Of a stretch of 35,071 nucleotides of DNA, positions 1 to 10,300 are shown one piece after another (the first letter of the stretch is position 1; every line of letters starts with the position of its first letter). The stretch comes from Apostichopus californicus (taxonomy: Eukaryota > Echinodermata > Holothuroidea > Aspidochirotida > Stichopodidae): contig JAIPMN010000496.1 of assembly GCA_020650975.1 (NCBI GenBank), positions 9,468 to 44,538 on the forward strand, written 5' to 3'. The notes under the pieces were generated by a model. The model made no database searches, was not told the DNA's origin, and saw nothing but the letters and a program-made list of their open reading frames with translations. The position numbers and the translations under genes are program-made.

Positions 1-190
1 TTATAGACTCGCAAGCTGACCGAAGCCAATCTCTCGGCACACATCCATTTAACGTCCATGTCGGGAAGTTGGTATTGAACAACACCCTTGCCAGACGACA
101 AATATTGCTTTCGGCGGGAATCGAACCGGGGATCTCATGACTGGGAGACGCCGGCGTTAACCACTAGGCTATACACTCCGCCTGTTTTTT
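1..190 (-). repeat. tRNA-derived SINE head (partial)
   Basis: Read on the minus strand from about 183 down to 105, the sequence has a pol III A-box-like stretch (TAGCCTAGTGGTTAACG) and a B-box (GGTTCGATTCC) at tRNA-like spacing, and begins GGCGGAG. The acceptor and T stems do not pair well, so this is a decayed tRNA-like head rather than a working tRNA gene. The body would run leftward through positions 1-100 and past the window edge. The family is not identified. Confidence 0.6.
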
Positions 191-533
191 CCTCAATTTT
201 TGATTTTTCCTCAATTTTTCCTCAATTTTTGAGTTTTTATCATAATACAATCACAAACGACCAAAGTAAGACTTTCTCATATTTTTTACCCCACGGTGAA
301 CGGTAATTAGCAAGTAATTAAGGCTATTATACTATTCTGACATTTGTGTCTCCCAGACACATCTGATCAGTATTTATCACATGCAGCACTGCAAAACCGC
401 CAATTCAAATTCAACCAATCAGTGCATACGGTACATGTTTATGTATGACCTGGGGCTAAGAATAGACTCACTCATTGGTAATCCCTCAGCTTCGGTACGC
501 TATTAGTAGTGCAGTAAAGTATACACACACGCA
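191..533. other. Noncoding, no recognised element
   Basis: AT-rich flank between the SINE head and the MITE. It holds short T-rich direct repeats of a TTTTTCCTCAA-like motif near 185-235 and no convincing coding potential. Confidence 0.5.
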
Positions 534-535
534 TA

Positions 536-1019
536 TGGCAAGCCATGTGGGACAAACACTGCATAATATATCCGCGTATTAATTGGAATTCATACGCGTA
601 TTAATTGGAATATATACGCGTATATATTATTAGCCAATCATATGGCTTAAATATGTCCGCGTATTAATTCGAATATATACACGTATTTATTCGAAATAAT
701 ACACGTATTAATTCGAATATATACACGTATTAATTCGAAATAATACACGTATTAATTCGAATACATACACGTATTAAATAAAATACATATGGGGATTAAA
801 TCCAATATATGCACGGATTAATTAGAATATACACGAAAACACATTTCCGCTCTTGCTGTGTACATATACCAACGATAAATGTTTTGGCGGGCTCGCGAGA
901 TCGCTTCAAAAAGCGAAACTTTACACATGTACAACACATGTATATTCGAAATAATACGCGTATATATTCGAATTAATACGCGGATATATAATGCGGTGTT
1001 TGTCCCACATGGCTTGCCA
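536..1019. mobile_element. MITE with long terminal inverted repeats and TA target duplication
   Basis: The ends are inverted copies: both start TGGCAAGCCATGTGGGACAA when read inward, and similarity continues for roughly 75 bases with scattered mismatches. The dinucleotide TA lies immediately outside each end (534-535 and 1020-1021), as in Tc1/mariner-type insertions. The inside is filled with an iterated motif of about 20-24 bp built on TACACGTATTAATTCGAA. No transposase reading frame is present, so the element is non-autonomous. The superfamily is inferred from the TA duplication only. Confidence 0.75.
660..780. repeat. Short tandem repeats inside the MITE
   Basis: Several head-to-tail, slightly diverged copies of a unit containing CGTATTAATTCGAA, spaced about 20-24 bp apart, form the left-centre of the MITE. 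The right half carries the same motif in inverted form, so the element as a whole can fold back on itself. Confidence 0.7.
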
Positions 1020-1744
1020 TACACTCAGGCCGACAAAGTTCCTATAAGTGGGAGGAGTGTATCAAAGCCAAAGATTCAAAATACGAATCAGAAAAATGTC
1101 ATTTTTTTGCACTTTTCGGGAATATTTTGAGTTGAAACTTTTCAGTTAGCTTAGTTTACTTCATTGGTATAGTATCATATAATATCCTAGGATTGGAAAA
1201 TCTCGAGAATCAACGCAAATTGCTGCTTTAAGTATCCTAAATACGGCAGCAGCACAAATCAAACTCCGCCATGAAACATGCAGGCCACGCTTGAAGCCAA
1301 TAGCGCACATCACCTGGTAAAAAAAAGGTCAAAATACGGCAAATTGAAAGCCAAAACCTATTAGGAAGCTCACTACCGCACTCTGTTGGCCCTACAGCTA
1401 CTCACTATATAATCCGGCATATAAATTACAAACCTTATGTGAAATTTGGATTTTTTTTTTTATGTCTCCATCTGTCCACCCACGGAATACTCACAACATT
1501 CTAAGCAGAACATTCTAAGTAGATTGCTCACTCAAAAAGTTGTACGATATCGGTTTCGTGGTATCTTCCTGATAGATTTTTATTGGAAGTATAGCCGAGC
1601 CTGTCAAGCAACGAAAAAATACACGGTGGCGACGGGCGATTCGCCCTCTAAACCTCTGAAATCGCCACGATAAAAACCAAGACGAGGGCGAAAAAATACC
1701 CACATATATTGAAAAAACACCCCCGAAATAAAAGTTTAGTAAAA

Positions 1745-1951
1745 CCCACTTGCGATTATTTTTGTTTTCTCAACCTGTCTATAATCCATCTTAACATCCC
1801 GTAAAGTTTTTACTACTTCTATTTATTATGCAGGCCCAGGGTTCGCATTGGCCGCGGGATTGCGCGATTCCCACAATTTGATCGCATTTGGTATAAACGT
1901 TAAGTGAAAGCCATTTGTGATTATTGTTTTTAGTTATCCCGTCTATAATCC
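1745..1951 (+). repeat. Imperfect direct repeat (about 45 bp, two copies)
   Basis: Copies at about 1745-1789 and 1909-1951 share the order CATTTGTGATTATT-like, GTTTT, and GTCTATAATCCAT. They start about 164 bases apart. The origin is unknown. Confidence 0.5.
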
Positions 1952-2724
1952 ATTCCTTGTCAGTCTTTCCTTCTGTGAAATAAACGTATAAAAAATAATA
2001 ATTGTGAGAATTCTTTCAATTTACTTACATCAATATTTTTGACATAAATTTTGACCTAAAATCTGGCCAATTGTATCTTCGTTTTTTGTGGCCTATTTTC
2101 CCCAAGATTTTGACCGACACCATGTTTTTCCATCTGGCAGCAATGTACAAAACTTTAATTCAAACCTTACTTAAAATAATATATTTACTTCCCGAGGAAA
2201 CAAACGAGGGGAGGTATAAATGGTGTTTGCTCGCATTAATTGGTCACTAATTTCCTTTGTACCCACCGTTGAACGTTAAAAGCCGTGAGATTTCTTACAT
2301 ACGTAGAAGGTTAATTATGGCATATTTTCCTTATCGTGTGAACAGTTTGGAAATAGTTAAGGTTACATCGCGAGCCTGAAATGGCACGAGAACTAAACAT
2401 GAACTTAACGATATTGTCGATGAGCCTACGTCCGAGGGGTGGGGGGGGGGGGGTTGTGGCAGAAGAAATTTAACCTAAATAAACGTGGCTACAGATGAAA
2501 TAGCAGATGCTCCCATAACCCTCCTTGTATCTCCACCTCCGAACGACAAACATTACATCATTCAGTCTCCCCAAATTACTTAGTCTTCAAATTTTCCCTC
2601 CGATTGCGGTACAGGCTACTCCAAAAAAAAATCAATACAGTATGGCTATTTTCCGACGTTAACCTCTCAGTCGGACGTGCACAACTCTAATGCGGTATGA
2701 TACCTTTATAGTACCATAGATAGC

Positions 2725-2777
2725 GCTGCTATCTGTTAATATATAGCGCCAACTGCTGCTATCTGTTAATATATAGC
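2725..2777 (+). repeat. Tandem duplication, 30-bp period
   Basis: A 23-base block containing GCTGCTATCTGTTAATATAT is identical at 2725-2747 and 2755-2777, giving a 30-bp period. A partial further copy of the spacer (AGCGCCAACT) follows near 2784. Confidence 0.75.
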
Positions 2778-3062
2778 ATAATAGCGCCAACTACTAAGGA
2801 CCACCGAAACCCCCTACTTGGAAATCAGCTTCAACAGGTGCTGCAAGCAATCTATGATTTACCTCAGGCCCTTCCATAAAATTTCATCTCTACCTAAATC
2901 AAAATTGTGCCCCCGCCAAATGCTTTGGAACCCTGTGCATGCATCTGTGGTCACATCCAGGAACACAAATGTTACACGTTTTTAAGAAGAGCAAGAACTA
3001 GGAGAGGTTTGCCTCTTGTGATATTGGTAGGATTGAGGAAGGAAAGGCAGAAAGTTGAGAAC

Positions 3063-3143
3063 ATCTACAAGAACACCAGCTCTTGTAGAATATCTACAAG
3101 AACACCAGCTTTTGTAGAATAATATACAAGAACACCAGCTCTT
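3063..3143 (+). repeat. Three-copy tandem repeat with internal hairpin
   Basis: Three copies of a 29-30 bp unit containing TACAAGAACACCAGCT start at 3066, 3095 and 3125. The first carries an 8-bp inverted repeat (CTACAAGA at 3065-3072, TCTTGTAG at 3081-3088), which is weaker in the second copy and lost in the third. Confidence 0.75.
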
Positions 3144-3256
3144 TTATTTTAGTTTTATCTCATACGAAAACCTGCACCTCTTACAGGAAAATATCAGAAC
3201 CCAAGAAACAATGCAAAAAGAATGAAACAGACATTTTAAAGTTCCTTTTCTACATC

Positions 3257-3262
3257 TTTATT
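3257..3262 (-). terminator. Candidate distal poly(A) signal for MYLIP
   Basis: AATAAA on the minus strand, followed by a T/G-containing stretch. If used, the MYLIP 3'UTR would be about 3.4 kb. Position and strand fit, but nothing in the sequence proves use. Confidence 0.35.
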
Positions 3263-4964
3263 CCATCTGAGTCTCTTTCTTCCTATATAAAATACTTTCT
3301 TTATTATTGACACAAACACATATCAAAACAACCAAGTTTCAAAAAATAGGTTCTCTTACATTAAAAGTTCTCAAACAATATTTTTTCAGTCTGGTGTCAG
3401 AAAAACCCACCGATTGTTTGTAATATTTTTCAACCTCTAACACTAGTTCTACTACTACTAACAGACCACTTGCTACTTCCAACTACCCCATCGATATCTT
3501 CACAATGTGAAACCAAATACACCAAGTGCGTACGAATGTAAGGAAAGAATGAAGTCAATCGCAAATGATGGAATTTGTTAAAAGATCAAGGCTGGTTTCA
3601 GCTGTGAATCAATTGTAATTCTGATCATGTTCTGTTTCACTCTTTTTGAAGATTGATATTTTTGAGAAAAGCAAAGATTTCAGTAAAGTCTTCTTTGAAA
3701 AGGAAGAAATACCACACTAGCCTTGAACTATGTAAAAGAAGCCAAATAACTGGAAGCATATTCATCTCTTATATATACAGTTACAAGAAGGAAAGCCTTC
3801 CTAGGAATCGGTCAATATTAGACGGTTCATCCGATTAAAATAAGAATATGAATATGCCGTAGTTTAAAGTGGGTGTCAAATAGCTAGTATGACCAAATGA
3901 TATCATTGATATATATCCTAATGAAATTGATTATGAAAATACTAACAGTCTCAGTATTGACAGAAAAAATTATGCTTTTTGCTTATGCAATTTTCATACA
4001 ACTTTCCTCCATTATTTAATTATTTAAGCCTTCTCTTTGCTGTGATAATTTGCAATATATATAGCAAACAAATACACATTGTTAAGACCTGAATTAGAAA
4101 TATGTCATATTCACAATGTCCAAGTGATTTTGTAGTACTTAGCACTAGAGCAGCACAACAAATGTAATTGAGCACCGTTCTGTACAAACTAGCTATGCTT
4201 ATCATATTATTCCAAAAAAGTTGTCAGGATTTAGCGAGGCTATTAGTGAGAATGGCAATGAAGGGCTTTCTCTCAGTTACTTGCAGAGAAGACCCAGGGT
4301 TGCGGCCATTAACGGTATAACTTAGATAACCACAGCCCTTCACACTCTGAACATTTGCCCTCCTATGATACATGTGTGTCTGGTCTTACGTCAGTCTAAA
4401 CACTGTCCGATCGTTACAATAATACGTGGAGAGATCCACAATTACAACAACATGATCGTGGGAGAAGCGGTACAGTAAAGAAGTCCAAAGTTTTAATATT
4501 GTCCATGAGATGTGACTTGTGCAATAAAATGCCTTTTATATGAGACATTGTTAAGTCTACTTCCAGTAGAAGAAAAGGATGACATCTCCAAGTGCAAAAG
4601 TGTCCAGTGAGAGTATCGTTGCAAATTCACAAACGTACGTTAAACACTTTCATGTTTAATATGCAGATACATTCTTCCAAGGTAATTAGTCTGCAAAACA
4701 GGAAAGATGCTTGTTTATGGCATTATTTTTATGACGTCCATTAACAAGCATTTAGTGTTTTAACCATACAGCTCACTACTTTATATAACAAATACAAATG
4801 TTCAGCAATGCAAAATATGAAGAAAAAAAAGCTGCAGTTCTTTAATGTCAATGTCAAAAGAGCACAGAAAGTAAAATTTTTGAATTGATAGAAAATCCCT
4901 TCCCTCAAGGAAAGAAACCATCTGATACCTAGGATACAAACACTTACATCACCTACCCCCTCCC

Positions 4965-4996
4965 CTCAGGTCCCCACCCTGAGGTGGGGACCTGAG
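4965..4996. repeat. Perfect 14-bp GC-rich inverted repeat, 4-base loop
   Basis: The arms CTCAGGTCCCCACC (4965-4978) and GGTGGGGACCTGAG (4983-4996) are exact reverse complements around the loop CTGA. Either strand forms the same hairpin in RNA. Pairing does not extend past the arms, and the stem is shorter than a typical microRNA precursor. It lies inside the probable MYLIP 3'UTR, so a role in mRNA stability or processing is possible but not shown. Confidence 0.8.
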
Positions 4997-6037
4997 CGAT
5001 GCGATACCCTTGTGACAGAAGCATTAGCAGGAAATTGTGATTTGGTTTAAGAGCTGAGGTAAGTCTTTCACAATTGGACATACATAAGCCAAAAGCAAGA
5101 CTCCCTCTTGTGAAGGCAAAGAGGTAATTTGGTACATGTGGAGCCTCTACAGAATAATGGAACGTTTGGCAATGGAAAATAAAAAGACTCGAGGACACTA
5201 CAGCAAGAAATCTGAAAGATTTTCTCATTATTAAACAAAGAAGACAACAAGAAAAAGGTAAGAAAAATTGTTGACCTGAATGAATGAAAGACTACTTTCT
5301 ATAATAGGACGTTGGCAACTATTCAGTTAGTATTATCAGGAAAAAACAATTCACTGCATCTAATGCTACAAGTACATAATGATGAATTTCGACGAACATT
5401 AATGAAAATCTTTACAAGAATCCAAACAACAACCCCAAAATGAAAAACTGCACTTGAAGAATGGCACTAAAAAGTTGACCAAGACCAGCCTGACCCTTTA
5501 TATCTTAAAAGTTCATCAATGGAAAATCATTCAAATGAGTTTCTCAAACAAAGGTTTTCATTCTTTCTTTCTCAACATTTTGGCTTTACATTAACATCAC
5601 ATTAACTGTGAAAGAGTTATTTCATGTCATTTCTGAAACTGAACGAGCCAATAAACCATATGGAACAATATGTCTGTGTCATTTGATCGGTATTGTATCA
5701 CTTAACATGACAGAATACTGCGTTGTTTACAAACCCAAACCTCACAAATAGTGACATCATGACAGGGTCACTGCTAAGACCCATAGCGACCAGTTTAGTC
5801 TCCACAATGCATGACATAAAATTAAAAGCCTGTGAGACAGACAGAAAAGCTCAGTTTGTAACATTCCTGTGTCACCCACAAACAAATGACTTGAAAGATA
5901 TTTTTCTTTTTCACATCAACTGCAATAGGCCAGTCTGGAATAACATTATCTTGGATTACCTAACTGAAATGACATTGGTGATTTGATCTAACATTGTGAA
6001 ACTCAAACGCAAGGAAAGACAATTGTCTGTTTTACTG

Positions 6038-6043
6038 TTTATT
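6038..6043 (-). terminator. Candidate poly(A) signal for MYLIP (middle)
   Basis: AATAAA on the minus strand about 630 bases after the stop codon. Confidence 0.4.
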
Positions 6044-6407
6044 CATTAAAGTACCCAAATAAATAATTGCACTTCTTGAAAGCACATCCATCCAGCATAT
6101 TGGCAGGTCAGAATACTTCAGTTTAAGATCTGTTCAATGATTGCTATTTGACCTACTGTACACAGGCCTGAAAGGAAAGAAACACATAATGGATTTCTTG
6201 GGATCAAATTCCCGTCCATTTTCTCTTCTTTTACCGACTGAATCTCATCAAATCTGGAGAAAAGCAAACAACTAACTTCTATTTACGTCTTTACTAAACT
6301 ACAAGATGATATCAGATTTGTGTAATTTACCTTTGTGCATATCAATAGAAGTTAATAGTATCCATAGTAGTTACACAATAATTCAACTAAATTGCAAGTC
6401 TGAAATG

Positions 6408-6413
6408 TTTATT
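6408..6413 (-). terminator. Candidate poly(A) signal for MYLIP (proximal)
   Basis: AATAAA on the minus strand about 260 bases after the stop codon. It would give the shortest transcript. Confidence 0.4.
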
Positions 6414-6673
6414 TTTTTGCTTCACTTCTCCTCCTGTTTGTAACAACTACATTTACACCGGCTCAAGAAAAATATATTAATTTGAGATTTGTTTTAAAAA
6501 TTACAGCATATCAACTGAGATTTAAAAAGAGAGAAAACAAATACATATTGGTACCAAGAAAAAGGTAAAAAAAAACAATTCAGATAATAATACTGCACAA
6601 CAAATGAAGACATGACACAAAACTTGTGCAAATAAGTGGCGGTGATTTGACAAGAATGTAAATGTCATCCATT

Positions 6674-7392
6674 CTACCGATGGTCGCAAGGAATATCCAC
6701 ATTGGGCATGTAAATCCTTTGACGCTGGACAACCTGCTGCCTGCAGTTCGGACACTCCTCCAAACGTTCTGCACAGTTTTCACAAAGAAGATGACCGCAT
6801 GGCAATAAGGCAGTGTCTAAGGAAGCATCCATACAAACCTTACAGAGCATTGCGTCATGAAAGGTATTCAGCTTATCGAGTAACTCCTCTTTAGTTCTTT
6901 CATCCATACTTTTCTCGCCTCTCTCTTCGTCCGCTTTATCAAAGAGATCGCTTGTCGCTCCCGAGGCCAGCTGACTCTTGTACAGTGTTCTGCGAGTGGC
7001 CTCTTGTACTTCCCTGAATGTCCTGCGGACATCGAACGAGTACTTCTTACCTATATCTGAGTTGATATGGAGAAGCAAGGCAATACTACCTTTCAAGTCC
7101 CGGACATTTTGCGCCAAGACGGCAGTTCTAACGTGATCACTGACAAAGAACTCGTACTTCTCTGTGATGGATCTGTACAGCCCCTCTGCTTGCTCTTTAC
7201 TTCCAAATCTAAATTCATAGGTTGTGGTGGTCATCTCATTGTCTTCTTCATTCAGAAATGTCATATAGCCAAACTTCCCATCCACCTCACTCCTAAGTAC
7301 TGTGTCCAAGTTTATCCTGGTGGAATTGAAGGAAACAAAATAAATATTATCCTCTGTCATCCATGATCCATTGAAGCAGAACTTTCCATCCT
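6674..7392 (-). CDS. MYLIP: MYLIP coding exon 4 (FERM F3 and RING)
   Basis: 719 bases after GCAG|AGGATGG, ending with TAG. It opens with the F3 strand KFCFNGSWM and NIYFVSF, continues through the helix ending GLYRSITE and the linker DLKGSIALLL...GKKYSFDVRRT, and ends with the C3HC4 RING. Two other AG acceptors in the same phase lie 12 and 18 bases upstream and would add 4-6 residues. The polypyrimidine tract is poor and replaced by a poly-G run (12 C on the plus strand, 7430-7441). Confidence 0.85.
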
Positions 7393-10300
7393 CTGCATCA
7401 TTAACTGCCTCTTCCTACCCAGCAACCCACCCCCCCCCCCCTTCATAATAACCAGTACAACACAAGTAACTCTGTATTTCACTATTATCTGACAATTATA
7501 CATGCTTAAATTTCACAAAGTACAACAACCTCTACAGTACATGCAGTATAAATATTCCAATCTTGAGGAGTGCTATATAATGGAAACACTATCTTACCTT
7601 TGGACTTCACTTGAGTTGCAGTCTTTGACAAGAACAGCTTGTGACCCCACACGGATTTCAATGTTTGTTTCTCTTGGTGACTTTGCTTGATTATTCTGAA
7701 ATGCTGGGAAGACATCCGTACCATACTCTTCCAGATCAAGCATTTCCTGTAGGAATCGGTGTTCAGCAAATGTCTGCTTCATTCCACGTAAACGCTCATA
7801 GTTTGCACGGATTGCAGCCTCCAGCTCTTCAAAGTTGTCCTGGCGTAACAGTAGAGCATTTATGTTAGGGTAACAGAATCCAGGACTGAAATCCCCAAAG
7901 TCGCCTTGAAGTATCAGAGCCACTAACCTCGCAGCTTCTTTGGGCGTTGGTCTGACTTTGCCCTCTTTCAGTGACAGCTTAGCATCTTGGTAGAATAGAT
8001 GTCTGTATGAACAAATGGAAAACTTTATGTGTAACAGCACGAATAAGGATTCACTAGTTATTTTAAGACATTATTTGTAAGTATTATATACTGCATACAA
8101 AAGTGACTGTTTGGAAACAATACTTTTCTATAATCTGCCCAGTGGATTAGAATGTAACACAATGCAAACTTATTAATTAATACTCTTAACACAGAATTCA
8201 ACACAATGAATGTCAAATACTGTACTTGATTCATCTCAACAGAAGGTCTGTACACCAATAGTAGTAAGTCTGCACACCCACAATCATTTCAATACCCCCA
8301 ATTACAGTAAAGTAACCTATTGAAACCATTAACTCCCAATAATGAAATGATTTTCAAAGATCTAAGTTCTCAACACATTTAACCAATTTCCTCACCAACT
8401 GTGTCTACAGGTTTTTGTTTTGGATATTAATCAAAATGCTGGAAGATTTTTTTTTCTGTAGAAAATTACAAAGCATTTCATCCCAACCACCACCAATACT
8501 ACTACCTTGAGAAGTTGAAGTTTATTGCTACTCAATATTTCATGATCCTTGTCTTACTGCACCTTTTAATGATTGATATTCCTTTGACCTCGTGCAGGTA
8601 AGAAACTCTTGTACTAAAATACATGTACATACCATTCTAATGTTAACCACAAGATTAAGGAATTGGATGGCTCCAATTGACCATGCACCTTGCAAACAGA
8701 ATAAGTAATCTGTAGTAGTATTCTGTACAAGTTATAACTCACTACAAGGGCACCTGAAGGGTATTAGCAGTGACATTGTAATGACATTCAGAAATGTTAG
8801 AGGAAGTCAGGTAGTTTTGATGAAAGTTGAAAAGTTTGCCTCTGGCTTAGTACATGCTTGTAATATCTGTTGTTGAATTTCTAACAAAATAGTTGCAAGG
8901 TAATGAGTTCATGAATAAAGGATAAACTGCTTCATTTCTATCATAGGCATGATAGTTAAAAGCATCTATAGAGGGACATATTATATGATAAGGTACTAGT
9001 GACCAGTACACACAATAACTTGTTTGATGTATTCCTTGGGTTTGGCAATGGTTATGCAATCTTGTCAATTCTGTTCAACCTCTGTGTTACGAACAATGTT
9101 CTTGTGAGCTACAGTATCAAAGGACCTAAACACCTGATTTGGATTGTGTGAACAGATACAATGGTGAAGAAAAATCCACTTTGCTCTCTGTCAGGAATCC
9201 AAACCAAGCTATTCCAAGTTGCAACATAAAAGGCTGGTTACCCCTTTATTCCAAAAGTTAGATAAGGCCTTAAAGTAGACATTTTGTTGATTCAGTCCAA
9301 TCATAAGAGCTCCACATGACCCATCAAAGACTTGAAAGGTACAAATCTTCTCTAGTGTAGTACAAAGTCTGCCCTTACTAAATATTGTAATGTATTGATG
9401 AACAGTGATGAACTAAAGCACAACAAAGTCCTAGTTAGACATAAAACTTTCTTCTCTTTACTGGGATTCTTTACTGAAAATACATACATACAGTACATGT
9501 GTCTGTGTGTGTGTACAAGTGCCATTGTGCAAACAATTTGATAAATCTATTTTTGTGATGTTAAAATCTTAAATCAATCTACAACTTGACTGTCAACTGA
9601 GTCTGAGGTAAGAAATTGGCAGTGTCCATAATAACTGAACCACTGCTACTTGCTTAAAAGACTCTAAAGTATATACATAAGATGTTTCCTAATGCACTTT
9701 AAATCATTCAAAATATTTATATTTGTAAAGACAAGCTGATTGGTTCTCCATAGCAGACACACTAATCCTGCCATGCTTCCAAGTCACCTGTTTGCACTCT
9801 GACTGTGTACATTACTTCCTACAATAGATCTTGAATTTCACTATTCCAAAAGCTTTTACTACATCAAAGATTTTTTTTACTAACAACAAACAATCATGCA
9901 TTTTATTTTGAAATAAAAGTGATTATTACTGAATATCTTATATGTCTCGCAATAAGGCACAATTCTGAGTCCTTTAACTTCAAATGCACCTGGTGAAAAT
10001 GACCTTCTTATTGCTAACACTGATGCAATCTTGCAACTAACCAGAACAATATTGAAAAACAAAATCTCCTACAAAGTACTCAGACTGTGAATTTGTGTGA
10101 AGGTGACATTCAGGTATTGCACAATACCAGGACAAGATCAAGCATACATACAAAACCATCTGTGTGCGTGACTGCGTGTTGCTTACTACTAGCCGCTTTG
10201 AATCAAGGAACTGCAATGGAATAATTTGAGTGTGCAGTACACAGTGGAATGAATGGGCACTGTGAATGGAGAATATTAATAGCTGTATTTAAGGAAGGGT

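Larger units (their letters stand above)
1022..3240. other. Noncoding stretch with small repeats
   Basis: No open frame here resembles a known protein. Apart from the small repeats listed separately (direct repeat near 1745/1910, tandem pair near 2725, triplet near 3063) it holds a 13-base poly-G tract at 2441-2453. It probably lies beyond the 3' end of MYLIP. Confidence 0.5.
3263..6673 (-). other. Probable MYLIP 3'UTR
   Basis: 3.4 kb with no coding signal directly downstream of the MYLIP stop codon. It is very AT-rich and contains three AATAAA signals on the minus strand (3257, 6038, 6408) and a GC-rich perfect hairpin at 4965-4996. How much of it is transcribed depends on which poly(A) signal is used. 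No splice-bounded exon or second gene was recognised. Confidence 0.45.

Noticed and set aside
105..183. Functional tRNA gene
   Set aside because: A- and B-boxes are present, but the acceptor and T stems do not pair; it reads as a SINE head.
4965..4996. microRNA precursor
   Set aside because: The stem is only 14 bp with a four-base loop and no flanking pairing, too short for an animal precursor.
7067..7366. 99-codon plus-strand open frame
   Set aside because: It lies antisense to the MYLIP F3-encoding exon and is its shadow.
7598..7610. GTAAG at 7597 as the MYLIP exon 3 donor
   Set aside because: It leaves phase 2, and no acceptor before the conserved F3 strand restores the frame. The upstream GTGAAG does, and keeps the family's spacing.
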